From contig NZ_VFPO01000001.1 in NCBI RefSeq assembly GCF_006716765.1, positions 4,278,001-4,342,000 of the forward strand: 64,000 bases of DNA. The letters are read 5' to 3'. The notes beneath the pieces were generated by a model. The model was not told where the DNA came from and made no database searches. It was given only the letters and a program-made list of their open reading frames with translations. This document shows, piece by piece, positions 33,811-42,307 of the stretch; positions within the stretch are counted from its first letter, which is position 1; each line of letters starts with the position of its first letter. Source of the stretch: Actinomadura hallensis (GTDB lineage Bacteria; Actinomycetota; Actinomycetes; Streptosporangiales; Streptosporangiaceae). Position numbers and translations under genes: made by a program.

Positions 33811-34809
33811 ATGAACATCGAGCTTCGCGGAATCGCCGGCCCGGAGGGGTGGCCCGCGCCGGGGTGCCGCTGCGCGTCGTGCGGGCGGCTCCGCGCCGCG
33901 GGCGTCCGCCACGAGCCGGCCACGCCCGCCCGCATCCTCGTCGGCGGCGTTCCGGCGGAGGACCTGCCGCGCGCGGACGTGCCCGGCGGGTACGAGGTGC
34001 ACGGCCCGCACGGGCGGCGGGCGCTGGTGGCGGCGGGACCCGGAGCCGTTCCCGAGCCCCGCCCCGGAGTCCGGTACGACGCCGTCCTGCTGGACCTCGC
34101 GGGCAGCCCCGAGCACCTCGGCCGCCTGCGCCGCGTCGGAGCGGTGACGGCTGAGACGGCGGTCATGGCCGTCCATGTGGACCACCGCATCGCGTCACCG
34201 GCCGAACTGGACCGGCGCATGGCCTTCTGGAGGAGCCCCGGGGACGGGCCGCACCGCACGCTCCTGCTGGGCGGGTCGCGGTCGGGCAAGTCGGCCGAGG
34301 CGGAGCTCCGCCTGGCCGCGTGCCCGGAGGTCCTCTACGTCGCGACCGGCCCGTCCGGCGACGGCGATCCGGAGTGGCGGGCGCGCGTCGACGCGCACCG
34401 GCGGCGGCGTCCCGCGTGGTGGCGCACCGCCGAGACGACCGACCTGGCGGGCGTCCTGGCGTCGGCGGCGGGAGCGGTGCTGGTGGACGGCATCGGCACC
34501 TGGCTCGCGGGGGCGATGGACGAGACCGCCGCATGGGACGACCCGGCCCGGGTCTCGCCGCTCCTCGACGACCTGGTCGCGGCGTGGCGCGGCACCCGCG
34601 CGCGCGTCGTCGCGGTGAGCGACGAGGTCGGCCTGTCGCTGGTCCCGGAGACGCCGTCCGGGCGGGCGTTCCGGGACCTGCTCGGCGGTCTCAACCAGCG
34701 GCTGGCCGCCGAGTCGGAGGAGGCCGCGCTGGTGGTCGCGGGCCGCGTCATGGAACTCGGCGTCCCCGGCTCCGGCGCCACGGGGCCCGCCGTCACGGGG
34801 CCCGGATGA
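33811..34809 (+). CDS. cobU: Bifunctional adenosylcobinamide kinase/guanylyltransferase with MBL remnant
   Basis: Cobalamin nucleotide-loop enzyme, 332 residues. The C-terminal ~185 residues are the CobU/CobP domain: P-loop GGSRSGKS, the guanylated histidine in VDAHRRRRPAWW, and VSDEVGLSLVPE. The N-terminal ~150 residues match the two ends of a PhnP-like metallo-beta-lactamase domain (GWPAPGCRCASC at the start, VHVDHRIASP at the end) but lack the HxHxDH metal motif and are about 100 residues short. Streptomyces homologues, as I recall, carry a fuller fused domain. Its stop overlaps the cobS start. Confidence 0.88.
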   Translation: MNIELRGIAGPEGWPAPGCRCASCGRLRAAGVRHEPATPARILVGGVPAEDLPRADVPGGYEVHGPHGRRALVAAGPGAVPEPRPGVRYDAVLLDLAGSPEHLGRLRRVGAVTAETAVMAVHVDHRIASPAELDRRMAFWRSPGDGPHRTLLLGGSRSGKSAEAELRLAACPEVLYVATGPSGDGDPEWRARVDAHRRRRPAWWRTAETTDLAGVLASAAGAVLVDGIGTWLAGAMDETAAWDDPARVSPLLDDLVAAWRGTRARVVAVSDEVGLSLVPETPSGRAFRDLLGGLNQRLAAESEEAALVVAGRVMELGVPGSGATGPAVTGPG

Positions 34810-35564
34810 TCGCGGGGCTGCGGCTGGCGGTCACACTGCTCACCGTCGTCCCGGCGGGCACGCCGCGGGTCGACCGCGGCACCGCCCGCGCGGCGATGCT
34901 GCTCGCCCCCGCCGCCGGCCTGGTCGCCGGCGGCGCCGCCGCGCTGGTGCTCCTCGCCGCCGGCCTCCTCGGGATCCCGCGGCTTCCCGCGGCGGCGCTG
35001 GCGGTGGCCGCGACGGCGGCCGCCACCCGCGCCCTGCACCTGGACGGCCTCGCCGACCTCGCGGACGGGCTGGGCAGCGGACGCCCCGCGGCCGAGGCGC
35101 TGGAGATCATGAAGCGGTCCGACATCGGCCCGTTCGGCGTCGTCACGCTGCTGCTGACGCTGCTGGTCCAGGTCGCCGCGCTGGCCTCGGCGCCCGCCCC
35201 CGCCGCCGCGGCGCTCATCGCGGCCGTCGCGGGCCGGCTGATCCTGCCCTGGGCCTGCCGGGCCGGCGTTCCGTCCGCGCGTCCGGGCGGCCTGGGCGCG
35301 CTCGTCGCGGGTTCCGTGCCGTCCCCCGCGGCGGCGGCCGTCACGGCCGCCGTGCTGGTGGCGGCGGCCGCCGCGGGCGCCCTGGCGGGCGGCCCGAGCG
35401 GCGCGCTGCACGCCGCCGCCGCGGTCGTCGTCGGGCTGGCCGCCGGGCTCGTCACGCTCCGGCACGCCGTCCGGCGCCTCGGAGGAGTGACCGGCGACGT
35501 CCTCGGCGCCCTCGTCGAGATCGCCGCGACCGCCGCGCTGGTCGCGTTCATCTCCCTTCGCTGA
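34806..35564 (+). CDS. cobS: Adenosylcobinamide-GDP ribazoletransferase (cobalamin synthase)
   Basis: Membrane enzyme that joins adenosylcobinamide-GDP to alpha-ribazole, the last steps of cobalamin assembly. The 252-residue product is almost wholly hydrophobic and holds the conserved LHLDGLADLADGLG motif and the KRSDIGPFGV segment. The ATG overlaps the cobU stop (ATGA). Its last 17 bases overlap the 3' end of the convergent flavoprotein gene. cobT and other cob genes are not in the window. Confidence 0.94.
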   Translation: MIAGLRLAVTLLTVVPAGTPRVDRGTARAAMLLAPAAGLVAGGAAALVLLAAGLLGIPRLPAAALAVAATAAATRALHLDGLADLADGLGSGRPAAEALEIMKRSDIGPFGVVTLLLTLLVQVAALASAPAPAAAALIAAVAGRLILPWACRAGVPSARPGGLGALVAGSVPSPAAAAVTAAVLVAAAAAGALAGGPSGALHAAAAVVVGLAAGLVTLRHAVRRLGGVTGDVLGALVEIAATAALVAFISLR

Positions 35565-38265
35565 GAGCCCTGCGGGCGTACGCGCGGACGTCGGCGTCCG
35601 GGTCGTCCTGGGCCCGGCCGAGGGCGTCCGCGACCTCGGGCACGTCCCGGAAGGCCCCCAGCGAGATCACCGCGGCCTTGCGGACGTCGAGGTGCGGGTC
35701 GTCCAGGGCCTTGACCAGCGGGCCGGACGCGGTCTCCGGGGACGCGGTGGCGAGGCCGCGCGCGGCGCCGACGCGGACCTGCCAGGCCGGGTCGTTCAGG
35801 CCGGCGAGGGCGGCGGAGTCCAGGGGCGGCGGGCAGCCGATCCCGGCCGCGGCCTCCAGGGCCGCCGCCCTGACGAGGTCGTCGCCGTCGCACGCGAGGG
35901 CGTCCAGCGTCCCCGCGGCGGCGGGGTCGGCGACCGTGCCGAGCCCGTGCGCCACCGCCACCCGCACCTCGCGGGAGGGGTCGGCGGCCGCCCGCGCGAT
36001 CTCGCCCGCCGCGTCGTGGGCCACGAGCCCCCGGACGGCCTGGAGCCGGACGCGGTGGTCGCCGTCGTCCAGCGCGTCCGCGAACGTCTCCACCGAGCCG
36101 AGCCCGAGCGCGCGCAGGACGTCCAGGACGGCGGCCCGCACGAACGCGTCCCCGCCGCCGAGGGCGGGCAGGAGGCCGTCGCGGACCTCGCCGGTGGAGG
36201 GCAGCACCTCGACGAGCTCGCGCAGCGCCCTCGCCGCCGCGTGACGGACGGACCCGTGCGCGTCGCCGAGCGCGGACGCCAGGGCGCCGGCCACGCCGTC
36301 GGGCGCGACCTCGGTGAGCGTCGCGACGGCCGCGCGGCGCACCTTCGGGTCCGGATCGTCGAGGTAGGCGGCGACGGCGCCGACGTCCGGCTCGGTCTCG
36401 GCGAGCCGCTGCAGCTCCAGCAGCCGCGGCGAGCGCCCGATCGCCGCGGCGGGCCGCCCGGCGGAGGCGGTCCGTGCGGGCACGGCGGCCGGGGCGGCGG
36501 AGGCCGCGGGGGCCAGCACGACCGGCCCGGCCCCCTCCGGGACGGTGAACTCCTCGACCGGGACGAGGTACGGCTCGACCGGCCGCTTGACGAACTCCAT
36601 CGTCCCGTCCTCGCGCCGCCGCAGGTTGAGGTGGTACATCCACGCGGCGTCGTCGCGCCCGGGCATGTCGGCGCGGTCGTGATAGAGGCCCCAGCGGCTC
36701 TCGGTACGGGTCAGCGACGACCGCGCGGCCATCTCGGCGCAGTCGCGGATGAAGGTGACCTCGACGCAGCGCATCAGCTCGTGCGGGGTCCGCGCGCCCA
36801 TCGCGGCGATCTCGGACTCCATGCGGGCGAAGGTCTCGACGGCGATGTCGAGCCGGGCCCGGGTCTTCGGGGGCGCGACGTAGTCGTTGACGAAGCGGCG
36901 GAGCTTGTACTCGACCTGCTGCTGCGGCGGCCCGTCGGGATTGCGGAGCGGGCGGTAGATCAGCTCGTGCGCCGCCGCGATCTGGTCCTCGGGCAGGGAC
37001 GCGGGCGGGCCGCCGTCACCGGAGGCGTGGGCGGACGCGTCCGCTCCGGCGAGGTCCCCGAAGACGAACGCGCCGATCATGTAGTTGTGCGGGACGCAGG
37101 CGAGGTCGCCCGCCGCGTACAGGCCGGGGACCGTCGTGCGGGCGTTCTCGTCCACCCACACGCCGGACGCGGAGTGGCCGCCGCACAGCCCGATCTCGGA
37201 GATGTGCATCTCCACGTCGTGCGTGCGGTAGTCGTGGCCGCGGCCCGCGTGGAAGGTGCCCCGGGTCGGCCGCTCGGTCGTGTGCAGGATGCCCTCGAGC
37301 GCGGTCAGCGTCTCGTCGGGCAGGTGGGTGAGCTTGAGGTAGATGGGGCCCCGCGCGGAGTCGATCTCCCGCTTGACCTCCGCCATCATCTGCCCCGACC
37401 AGTAGTCGCAGTCGACGAACCGGGCGCCCTCGGCGTTGACCTGGTAGCCGCCGAACGGGTTGGCGACGTAGGCGCACGCGGGTCCGTTGTAGTCCTTGAT
37501 CAGCGGGTTGATCTGGAAGCACTCGATGCCGCTGAGCTCGGCGCCCGCGTGGTAGGCCATGGCGTGACCGTCGCCCGCGTTGGTGGGGTTCTCGTACGTG
37601 CCGTAGAGGTAGCCGGAGGCGGGCAGCCCCAGCCGGCCGCACGCGCCCGTCGCCAGGATCACCGCGCCCGCCGAGACGGTGACGAACTCGCCGCTGCGGG
37701 TGTCGAAGCCCACCGCTCCCACGGCGCGTCCGCCCGACGTGAGGACGCGCACGGGCATGACCCTGTTCTCGATCCGCACCTTCTCGCGGATGGAGCGCCG
37801 CCTCAGCACCCGGTAGAGGACCTTCTTGACGTCCTTGCCCTCCGGCATGGGCAGAACGTAGGAGCCCGACCGGTGCACCCTCCGGACCGCGTACTCGCCG
37901 TGCTCGTCCTTCTCGAACTTCACGCCGTACCGTTCGAGGCGCTTCACCATCGCATAGCCCCGGGTGGCGGTCTGGTAGACGGTCCGCTGGTTCACGATGC
38001 CGTCGTTGGCCCGGGTGATCTCGGCGACGTAGTCCTCGGGGGCGGCCTTGCCGGGGATGACCGCGTTGTTGACGCCGTCCATGCCCATGGCGAGCGCGCC
38101 GGAGTGCCGGACGTGCGCCTTTTCCAGCAGCAGCACCGACGACCCGTGCTCGGCGGCGGTGATGGCGGCCATCGTCCCGGCGGTGCCGCCCCCGACGACC
38201 AGGACGTCGCAGCTCAGCTCGCGGCGGGCGGAAACGGGCGGGATCTGCATTACCGGGCTCTGCAT
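35548..38265 (-). CDS. AprA-like FAD oxidoreductase fused to HEAT repeats
   Basis: A 905-residue protein. Residues ~18-570 form a fumarate reductase/succinate dehydrogenase-type flavoprotein: FAD motif GGGTAGTMAA (25-34), EKAHVRHSGALAMGMDGVN, and GLYAAGDLACVPHNYMIGAF. Its later part (HELMRCVEV, ESRWGLYHDRADMP, a Trp-Met-Tyr stretch and VKRPVEPYL) tracks adenylylsulfate reductase alpha (AprA) rather than SdhA. From about residue 630 a tail of roughly eight HEAT-type repeats (DPDPKVRRAAV, DAHGSVRHAAARAL and so on) follows. The start ATG shares one base with the ATPase gene stop; an ATG five codons later is possible. It is last in the operon with the ferredoxin and ABC transporter. Its substrate is unknown. 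Confidence 0.85.
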   Translation of the reverse strand: MQSPVMQIPPVSARRELSCDVLVVGGGTAGTMAAITAAEHGSSVLLLEKAHVRHSGALAMGMDGVNNAVIPGKAAPEDYVAEITRANDGIVNQRTVYQTATRGYAMVKRLERYGVKFEKDEHGEYAVRRVHRSGSYVLPMPEGKDVKKVLYRVLRRRSIREKVRIENRVMPVRVLTSGGRAVGAVGFDTRSGEFVTVSAGAVILATGACGRLGLPASGYLYGTYENPTNAGDGHAMAYHAGAELSGIECFQINPLIKDYNGPACAYVANPFGGYQVNAEGARFVDCDYWSGQMMAEVKREIDSARGPIYLKLTHLPDETLTALEGILHTTERPTRGTFHAGRGHDYRTHDVEMHISEIGLCGGHSASGVWVDENARTTVPGLYAAGDLACVPHNYMIGAFVFGDLAGADASAHASGDGGPPASLPEDQIAAAHELIYRPLRNPDGPPQQQVEYKLRRFVNDYVAPPKTRARLDIAVETFARMESEIAAMGARTPHELMRCVEVTFIRDCAEMAARSSLTRTESRWGLYHDRADMPGRDDAAWMYHLNLRRREDGTMEFVKRPVEPYLVPVEEFTVPEGAGPVVLAPAASAAPAAVPARTASAGRPAAAIGRSPRLLELQRLAETEPDVGAVAAYLDDPDPKVRRAAVATLTEVAPDGVAGALASALGDAHGSVRHAAARALRELVEVLPSTGEVRDGLLPALGGGDAFVRAAVLDVLRALGLGSVETFADALDDGDHRVRLQAVRGLVAHDAAGEIARAAADPSREVRVAVAHGLGTVADPAAAGTLDALACDGDDLVRAAALEAAAGIGCPPPLDSAALAGLNDPAWQVRVGAARGLATASPETASGPLVKALDDPHLDVRKAAVISLGAFRDVPEVADALGRAQDDPDADVRAYARRALSEGR

Positions 38266-39023
38266 CAGACGGTCTCCTTCGTGGGGGCCCCGAGCGCGGC
38301 GAGCACCTCGTCGCGGGACACGGGGGCGGTGAACTCGGCGGCGACGCCGGACCCGCCGAGGACGACGACGCGGTGGCCGAGCAGCAGCGCCTCGTCCACG
38401 TCGTGGGTGACGAACACGACGGTCGCGGACGCGGGCGCGAGGACGTCCAGCAGCAGCCGCTGCATGGACGCCCGGGTCTGGGGGTCGAGGGCGCCGAACG
38501 GCTCGTCCATGAGCACCGCGCGAGGACCGGCCGCCAGGGTGCGGGCGAGCTGCACCCGCTGGCGCATGCCGCCGGACAGCTCGCGCGGCAGGCGGCCGGC
38601 GGCGTCGGCCAGCCCCACCCGGTCGAGCCAGTGCAGCGCGGCCTCGCGGCGCTCGGCGCGGCGGATCCCGCGCAGCTGCAGGGGCAGCTCGACGTTGCGG
38701 CGCGCGGTGCGCCAGGGCAGCAGCGCGTCGTCCTGGAACATCAGCGCCCGGTCGGCGGACGTCCCCGTGACCGGCTCGCCGTCGGCGAGGACGCGGCCCG
38801 CCTTCACCGGCAGCAGCCCGGCGAACGCGCGCAGCAGCGTCGACTTGCCGCAGCCGGACGGCCCGACGACCACGAGGAACTCCCCCGCGGCGACCTCCAG
38901 GCCGAGCCCGGACAGGACCGTCCGCCCGCCGTACCCGAGCGTGACGTCCTCGGCCCGCAGGACCAGGCCCGTGCCCGCCGCGCCCGTCCCGGCCGTGCCC
39001 GTTCCGACGGTGCCGGCGCTCAT
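38265..39023 (-). CDS. ABC transporter ATP-binding protein (SsuB/TauB type)
   Basis: ATPase of 252 residues for the adjacent permease. Walker A GPSGCGKST, Q-loop MFQDDALLPW, signature LSGGMRQR, Walker B AVLMDEPFGALD and H-loop VFVTHDVDEA are all intact. A Gly/Thr-rich N-terminal tail of about 18 residues precedes the domain. It belongs to the nitrate/sulfonate/taurine group of importers. The ATG is four bases inside the end of the permease gene, and the stop shares a base with the flavoprotein start. Confidence 0.93.
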   Translation of the reverse strand: MSAGTVGTGTAGTGAAGTGLVLRAEDVTLGYGGRTVLSGLGLEVAAGEFLVVVGPSGCGKSTLLRAFAGLLPVKAGRVLADGEPVTGTSADRALMFQDDALLPWRTARRNVELPLQLRGIRRAERREAALHWLDRVGLADAAGRLPRELSGGMRQRVQLARTLAAGPRAVLMDEPFGALDPQTRASMQRLLLDVLAPASATVVFVTHDVDEALLLGHRVVVLGGSGVAAEFTAPVSRDEVLAALGAPTKETV

Positions 39024-39796
39024 GCGCGCTCCCCCCTCGGAAGCCACCGCGTCAGCCGGCGTCCCACCAGCTCCACCAGGGAGGAGGTGAGCCAGCCGAG
39101 CAGCCCGATGGTCGCCATCCCGACCAGGACGCCGGGGTAGTCGACGATCGTGTACGCCTGCCAGGTCCGGTAGCCGACCCCGAACTCGCCGGAGATCATC
39201 TCCGCGGAGATCACGCAGATCCACGCCACGCCCATGCCGATGGACAGGCCGCCGAACACGCCGGGCAGCACCCCGGGCAGGACGACCTGGGCCAGCACCC
39301 GCCACCGGCCGCCGCCGAGCGTGCGCACCGCGTCCTCCCAGACGACCGGGAGCGCCTTCACCGCGTGACGCGTGCTGACGAGCACGGGGAAGAACGCCGC
39401 AGCGAAGGTGATGAACACGATGCCCTGCTCGTTCGCCGGGAACAGCAGGATCGCGACCGGCACCAGCGCGATCGCGGGGATCGGCCGGGCCACCTCGAAC
39501 AGCGGCTGGAGCAGGTCGCCCGCCCAGTCCGACCGCGCGGTGAGGACGCCGAACACGATGCCGAGCAGGGCGGCCAGGAAGAAGCCGGTGAGGATCCGCG
39601 TGAGACTCTGCGCGACGTCCTGCCAGAACTGCGCGTGCTCGACCTGCCTGCGGAACTCCTCCAGGACGTCCAGCGGGCCGGGGAACCGGTCGAACCGCAG
39701 CCACAGGCGCAGGTCCGCCGCGGTCACCAGGTGCCACAGCCCCAGGGCGGCGAGCAGGGACGCCGCCCGCACCGGCCAGCGGGGCGAACCGTTCAT
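39020..39796 (-). CDS. ABC transporter permease (SsuC/TauC type)
   Basis: Integral membrane permease of 258 residues with about six helices and the EAA-type coupling loop around DAVRTLGGGRWRVLAQVVLPGVLPGVFGG. The motif SAEMISGEFGVGYRTW is characteristic of the sulfonate/taurine/nitrate permease group. The ATG overlaps the stop of the binding-protein gene (ATGA). Confidence 0.93.
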   Translation of the reverse strand: MNGSPRWPVRAASLLAALGLWHLVTAADLRLWLRFDRFPGPLDVLEEFRRQVEHAQFWQDVAQSLTRILTGFFLAALLGIVFGVLTARSDWAGDLLQPLFEVARPIPAIALVPVAILLFPANEQGIVFITFAAAFFPVLVSTRHAVKALPVVWEDAVRTLGGGRWRVLAQVVLPGVLPGVFGGLSIGMGVAWICVISAEMISGEFGVGYRTWQAYTIVDYPGVLVGMATIGLLGWLTSSLVELVGRRLTRWLPRGERA

Positions 39797-41253
39797 GCCC
39801 GCCGCACCGCCTCGTCGTAGGAGACGACCTTCGCGCCGGAGTGGTCGGCCAGGTAGGCGTCCGCGGCCTCCGGGGTGGCGAACGGTTGGAAGCGCCGCGC
39901 GTCCCCGGCCGACGGGTCCTCGACCCAGATCTGCTTGTCGGCGAACCATCGCGTCCCCGCCGCGGTGTCCGGCACGAAGACGGCCTTGATCTTCTTGCCG
40001 TCGCGCCGGAGCTTCCGGACGTTCTTCAGCAGGCAGACGGGCCCGGCGGCCGGGCGGGTCTCGCGCTCGCCCTCGACCCACACCTCACCGGCGGTCTTCG
40101 GGTCGCCCACCTTCTCGCCGCAGACCTCGTCGGTCCCGGTGATGGCGGCGGGGTTCGCCGTGGACGCGGCCTGCCGGTCGTAGGACGCCCCCACGGCCTT
40201 CCTGATGTGGGAGTCGTCGACGAACGAGCCGACGTCCAGCGGCTCGTCGATGACCCCGATCGACTTCAGGAACGGGATGTCCTGGACGAGCGCGTCCCTC
40301 AGCTCCTTCTTGATGGTCGGGTCGAACGTGGCCACGCCCCCGGCGCCGTTGTAGAGGTAGACGACCTCGACGGGCAGGCCGGTGGTGGACGCGACCGATT
40401 CGGCCGCCTCGACCGGGTGCTCGTGCAGGTATTCCGTCGCGTCGATCTGCGCCCGGAGGAAGGCGTCGACGACGTCCGGCCTCTCCTCGGCGAACTGGTC
40501 GCGGACCACGACGCCGTGGAACGTCGGCACGTCCAGGGAGCCGCCGTCGTAGAGCAGCTTGGCCTGCCCCTTGTGCACTAGGAGCCCCGGCCAGGCGACG
40601 AACTGCGCGAACGCCGCCGCGCTGCCCGACTGGAGCGCGGACGCGCCGACGGTCGGCTGCTGGTTCTCGACCTTGACGTCCTTGCCCGGGTCGAGGCCGT
40701 ACCGGCGCGCCGCCTGGACGAACGTGCCGTGGCCGGCCGAGCCGACGCTCGCCGAGACGGTCTCGCCCTTGAGGTCGCGCAGGGTGCGGGCCTCGGAGTC
40801 AGGCGCGACGACCACGCTGTTGAGCGCCCCGCGCAGGTTGTAGCCGGTCACCGCGATCCAGCTGGTGCGCGCGTCACCGCCCTGGGCCTGCGACCGGGAC
40901 CCGTTGATGAGCAGCGGGTAGTCGCCCATCGAGCCGATGTCGATCTTCCCGGCGAGCATCTGCGCGGTGATCGGCGCGCCCGTGTCGTAGTCGCGCCAGA
41001 CGACGGAGTAGTCCGGGTCCACCTGCTTGAGGCGCTTCTCGAAGTAGCCGAGGGAGCGCAGGAGCGTCCCGGCGGTCACGGTGTTGATCGTCTTGGACTG
41101 GTAGCCGACGACGATCTGGGTGTCGCCGCCTGCGTCGGCGCTGCCGGCCACGGTGCATCCCGCGAGCAGCGGCACCGAGAGCGCGGCGGCGAGCGTCTTT
41201 CTCATGCGACGTTTCAGAGAGCGTGTCATGGGGCGTCCCACGGGGTCTTTCAT
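39793..41253 (-). CDS. Substrate-binding lipoprotein with extra NosL-like C-terminal domain
   Basis: A 486-residue periplasmic-type binding protein of the SsuA/TauA group. A lipobox (PLLAGCTV) follows a basic N-terminus; the core runs to about residue 360 (VGYQSKTINTV, KIDIGSMGDYPLL, SVGSAGHGTF). It is followed by about 110 residues not usual in this family, with CGEKVGDP, CLLKNVRKL, KAVFVPDTAAGTRWF and a final ATPEAADAYLADHSG. The layout recalls NosL, a copper-chaperone family; this is a weak resemblance by eye. The ATG overlaps the ferredoxin stop (ATGA). Confidence 0.88.
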   Translation of the reverse strand: MKDPVGRPMTRSLKRRMRKTLAAALSVPLLAGCTVAGSADAGGDTQIVVGYQSKTINTVTAGTLLRSLGYFEKRLKQVDPDYSVVWRDYDTGAPITAQMLAGKIDIGSMGDYPLLINGSRSQAQGGDARTSWIAVTGYNLRGALNSVVVAPDSEARTLRDLKGETVSASVGSAGHGTFVQAARRYGLDPGKDVKVENQQPTVGASALQSGSAAAFAQFVAWPGLLVHKGQAKLLYDGGSLDVPTFHGVVVRDQFAEERPDVVDAFLRAQIDATEYLHEHPVEAAESVASTTGLPVEVVYLYNGAGGVATFDPTIKKELRDALVQDIPFLKSIGVIDEPLDVGSFVDDSHIRKAVGASYDRQAASTANPAAITGTDEVCGEKVGDPKTAGEVWVEGERETRPAAGPVCLLKNVRKLRRDGKKIKAVFVPDTAAGTRWFADKQIWVEDPSAGDARRFQPFATPEAADAYLADHSGAKVVSYDEAVRRA

Positions 41254-41477
41254 CGGATGAGGTACGGCATGTTCACGGTCACGGCACCGGTCGGACAGCG
41301 GTCCGCGCAGGGGCCGCAGTACCAGCACTCGTCGACGTGCATGTAGGCCTTGCCGGTCTCGGGGTGGATGGCGAGGGCGTCCAGCGGGCAGACGTCGATG
41401 CACAGCGTGCAGCCGTCGATGCAGAGGGACTCGTCCACCGTCACCGGCACCTCGACACGGCTCTGCACAAGGGACAT
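41250..41477 (-). CDS. Two-cluster ferredoxin, AprB-like
   Basis: A 75-residue protein with eight cluster cysteines: 19, 23, 26 and 30 (an unusual CxxxCxxCxxxCP first motif) and 51, 54, 57 and 61 (CWYCGPCADRCP). The DECWYC...CPTGAVTV stretch resembles the N-terminal half of adenylylsulfate reductase beta (AprB). It should pass electrons to or from the AprA-like flavoprotein of the same operon. It is the first structural gene after the GntR regulator, with an AGGAG ribosome binding site, and its stop overlaps the next start. Confidence 0.92.
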   Translation of the reverse strand: MSLVQSRVEVPVTVDESLCIDGCTLCIDVCPLDALAIHPETGKAYMHVDECWYCGPCADRCPTGAVTVNMPYLIR

Positions 41478-41538
41478 GGGGTTCTCCTGGGGATGGGGCG
41501 TCGGTTGGTCTCTCAGAGGTCTCGTCAGGGGCGGGACA

Positions 41539-42303
41539 TCATGGGTGGACGCGGTGCAATGTGCCGCTCATCGCGATGCGGTCGCCGCGGAAACGGACGA
41601 ACTCCAGGTCGACCGGGCGGCCGTCGGCGAGATGGGTGAGGCGTTCGAGCATCAGCAGCGCCGTGCCGCGCGGGGCGTCGAGGATGGCGGCCGAGTGGGG
41701 GTCGGCGTTCACCGCCTCGATGGTGACCTCGGCCTTCCCGAGCCGCTGCCCGGCGATCCGTTCGAGCAGGACGAAGATGTCGTTGCGGGCGAGGTCCTCG
41801 GCGAGCAGCGGCTCCCCGAGGTCGCGGGCGATGTAGGTGAGGTCGAGCGACAGCGGCAGCCCGTTGATGCGCCGGATCCGCTCGATGTAGACGACGGGCT
41901 CCCCCGGCGGGCGGCGGAGCCGGGAGGCGACCTCGCGGGACGGCGCGATGAGCCCGGTCGTGCGGACCTCGTTCTCGACCTCGCCGTGCTCGCGCAGCGT
42001 CTCCGCCAGCCCGAGCAGGCGTTCGAGCCCGTGCGGGTACTTCTCCGCGACGACGAACGTCCCGACGCCGGGACAGCGTTCGATCAGGCCCTCGGCGCGC
42101 AGCAGGTCGAGCGCCTCCCGGATCGCGTTGCGGGACGCGCCGAACTCCCGGGCGAGGTCGGACTCGGGCGGCAGCTCGCCGCTGCGGAACTCCCCGTACA
42201 GCACCTGGCGGCGCAGGACGTCGGCCACCTGCCGAGCGCGGTCCGCGCGCAGCCGCCGCGCCTCGGCCAGGGTGGCGGCTCCGGCGATGTCTTTCCTGGT
42301 CAC
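41539..42303 (-). CDS. GntR/HutC-family regulator with UTRA domain
   Basis: A 254-residue regulator. The winged helix lies at residues ~20-90 (QVADVLRRQVLYGEF, ASRNAIREALDLLRAEGLI, GVGTFVV). The UTRA ligand-binding domain makes up the rest (PVVYIERIRRINGLPLSLDLTYI, DIFVLLERI, ALLMLERLTHLADGRPVDLE). It lies 61 bases upstream of the ferredoxin on the same strand and should control the operon. Its own promoter is embedded in a palindrome right before the GTG start, implying autoregulation. The ligand is unknown. Confidence 0.93.
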   Translation of the reverse strand: MTRKDIAGAATLAEARRLRADRARQVADVLRRQVLYGEFRSGELPPESDLAREFGASRNAIREALDLLRAEGLIERCPGVGTFVVAEKYPHGLERLLGLAETLREHGEVENEVRTTGLIAPSREVASRLRRPPGEPVVYIERIRRINGLPLSLDLTYIARDLGEPLLAEDLARNDIFVLLERIAGQRLGKAEVTIEAVNADPHSAAILDAPRGTALLMLERLTHLADGRPVDLEFVRFRGDRIAMSGTLHRVHP

Positions 42304-42307
42304 GCGC

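Noticed and set aside
35548..35564. 17-base tail-to-tail overlap of cobS and the flavoprotein gene as a sign of a wrong stop
   Set aside because: Both frames are supported by conserved motifs to near their ends, and short convergent overlaps are ordinary in dense GC-rich genomes.
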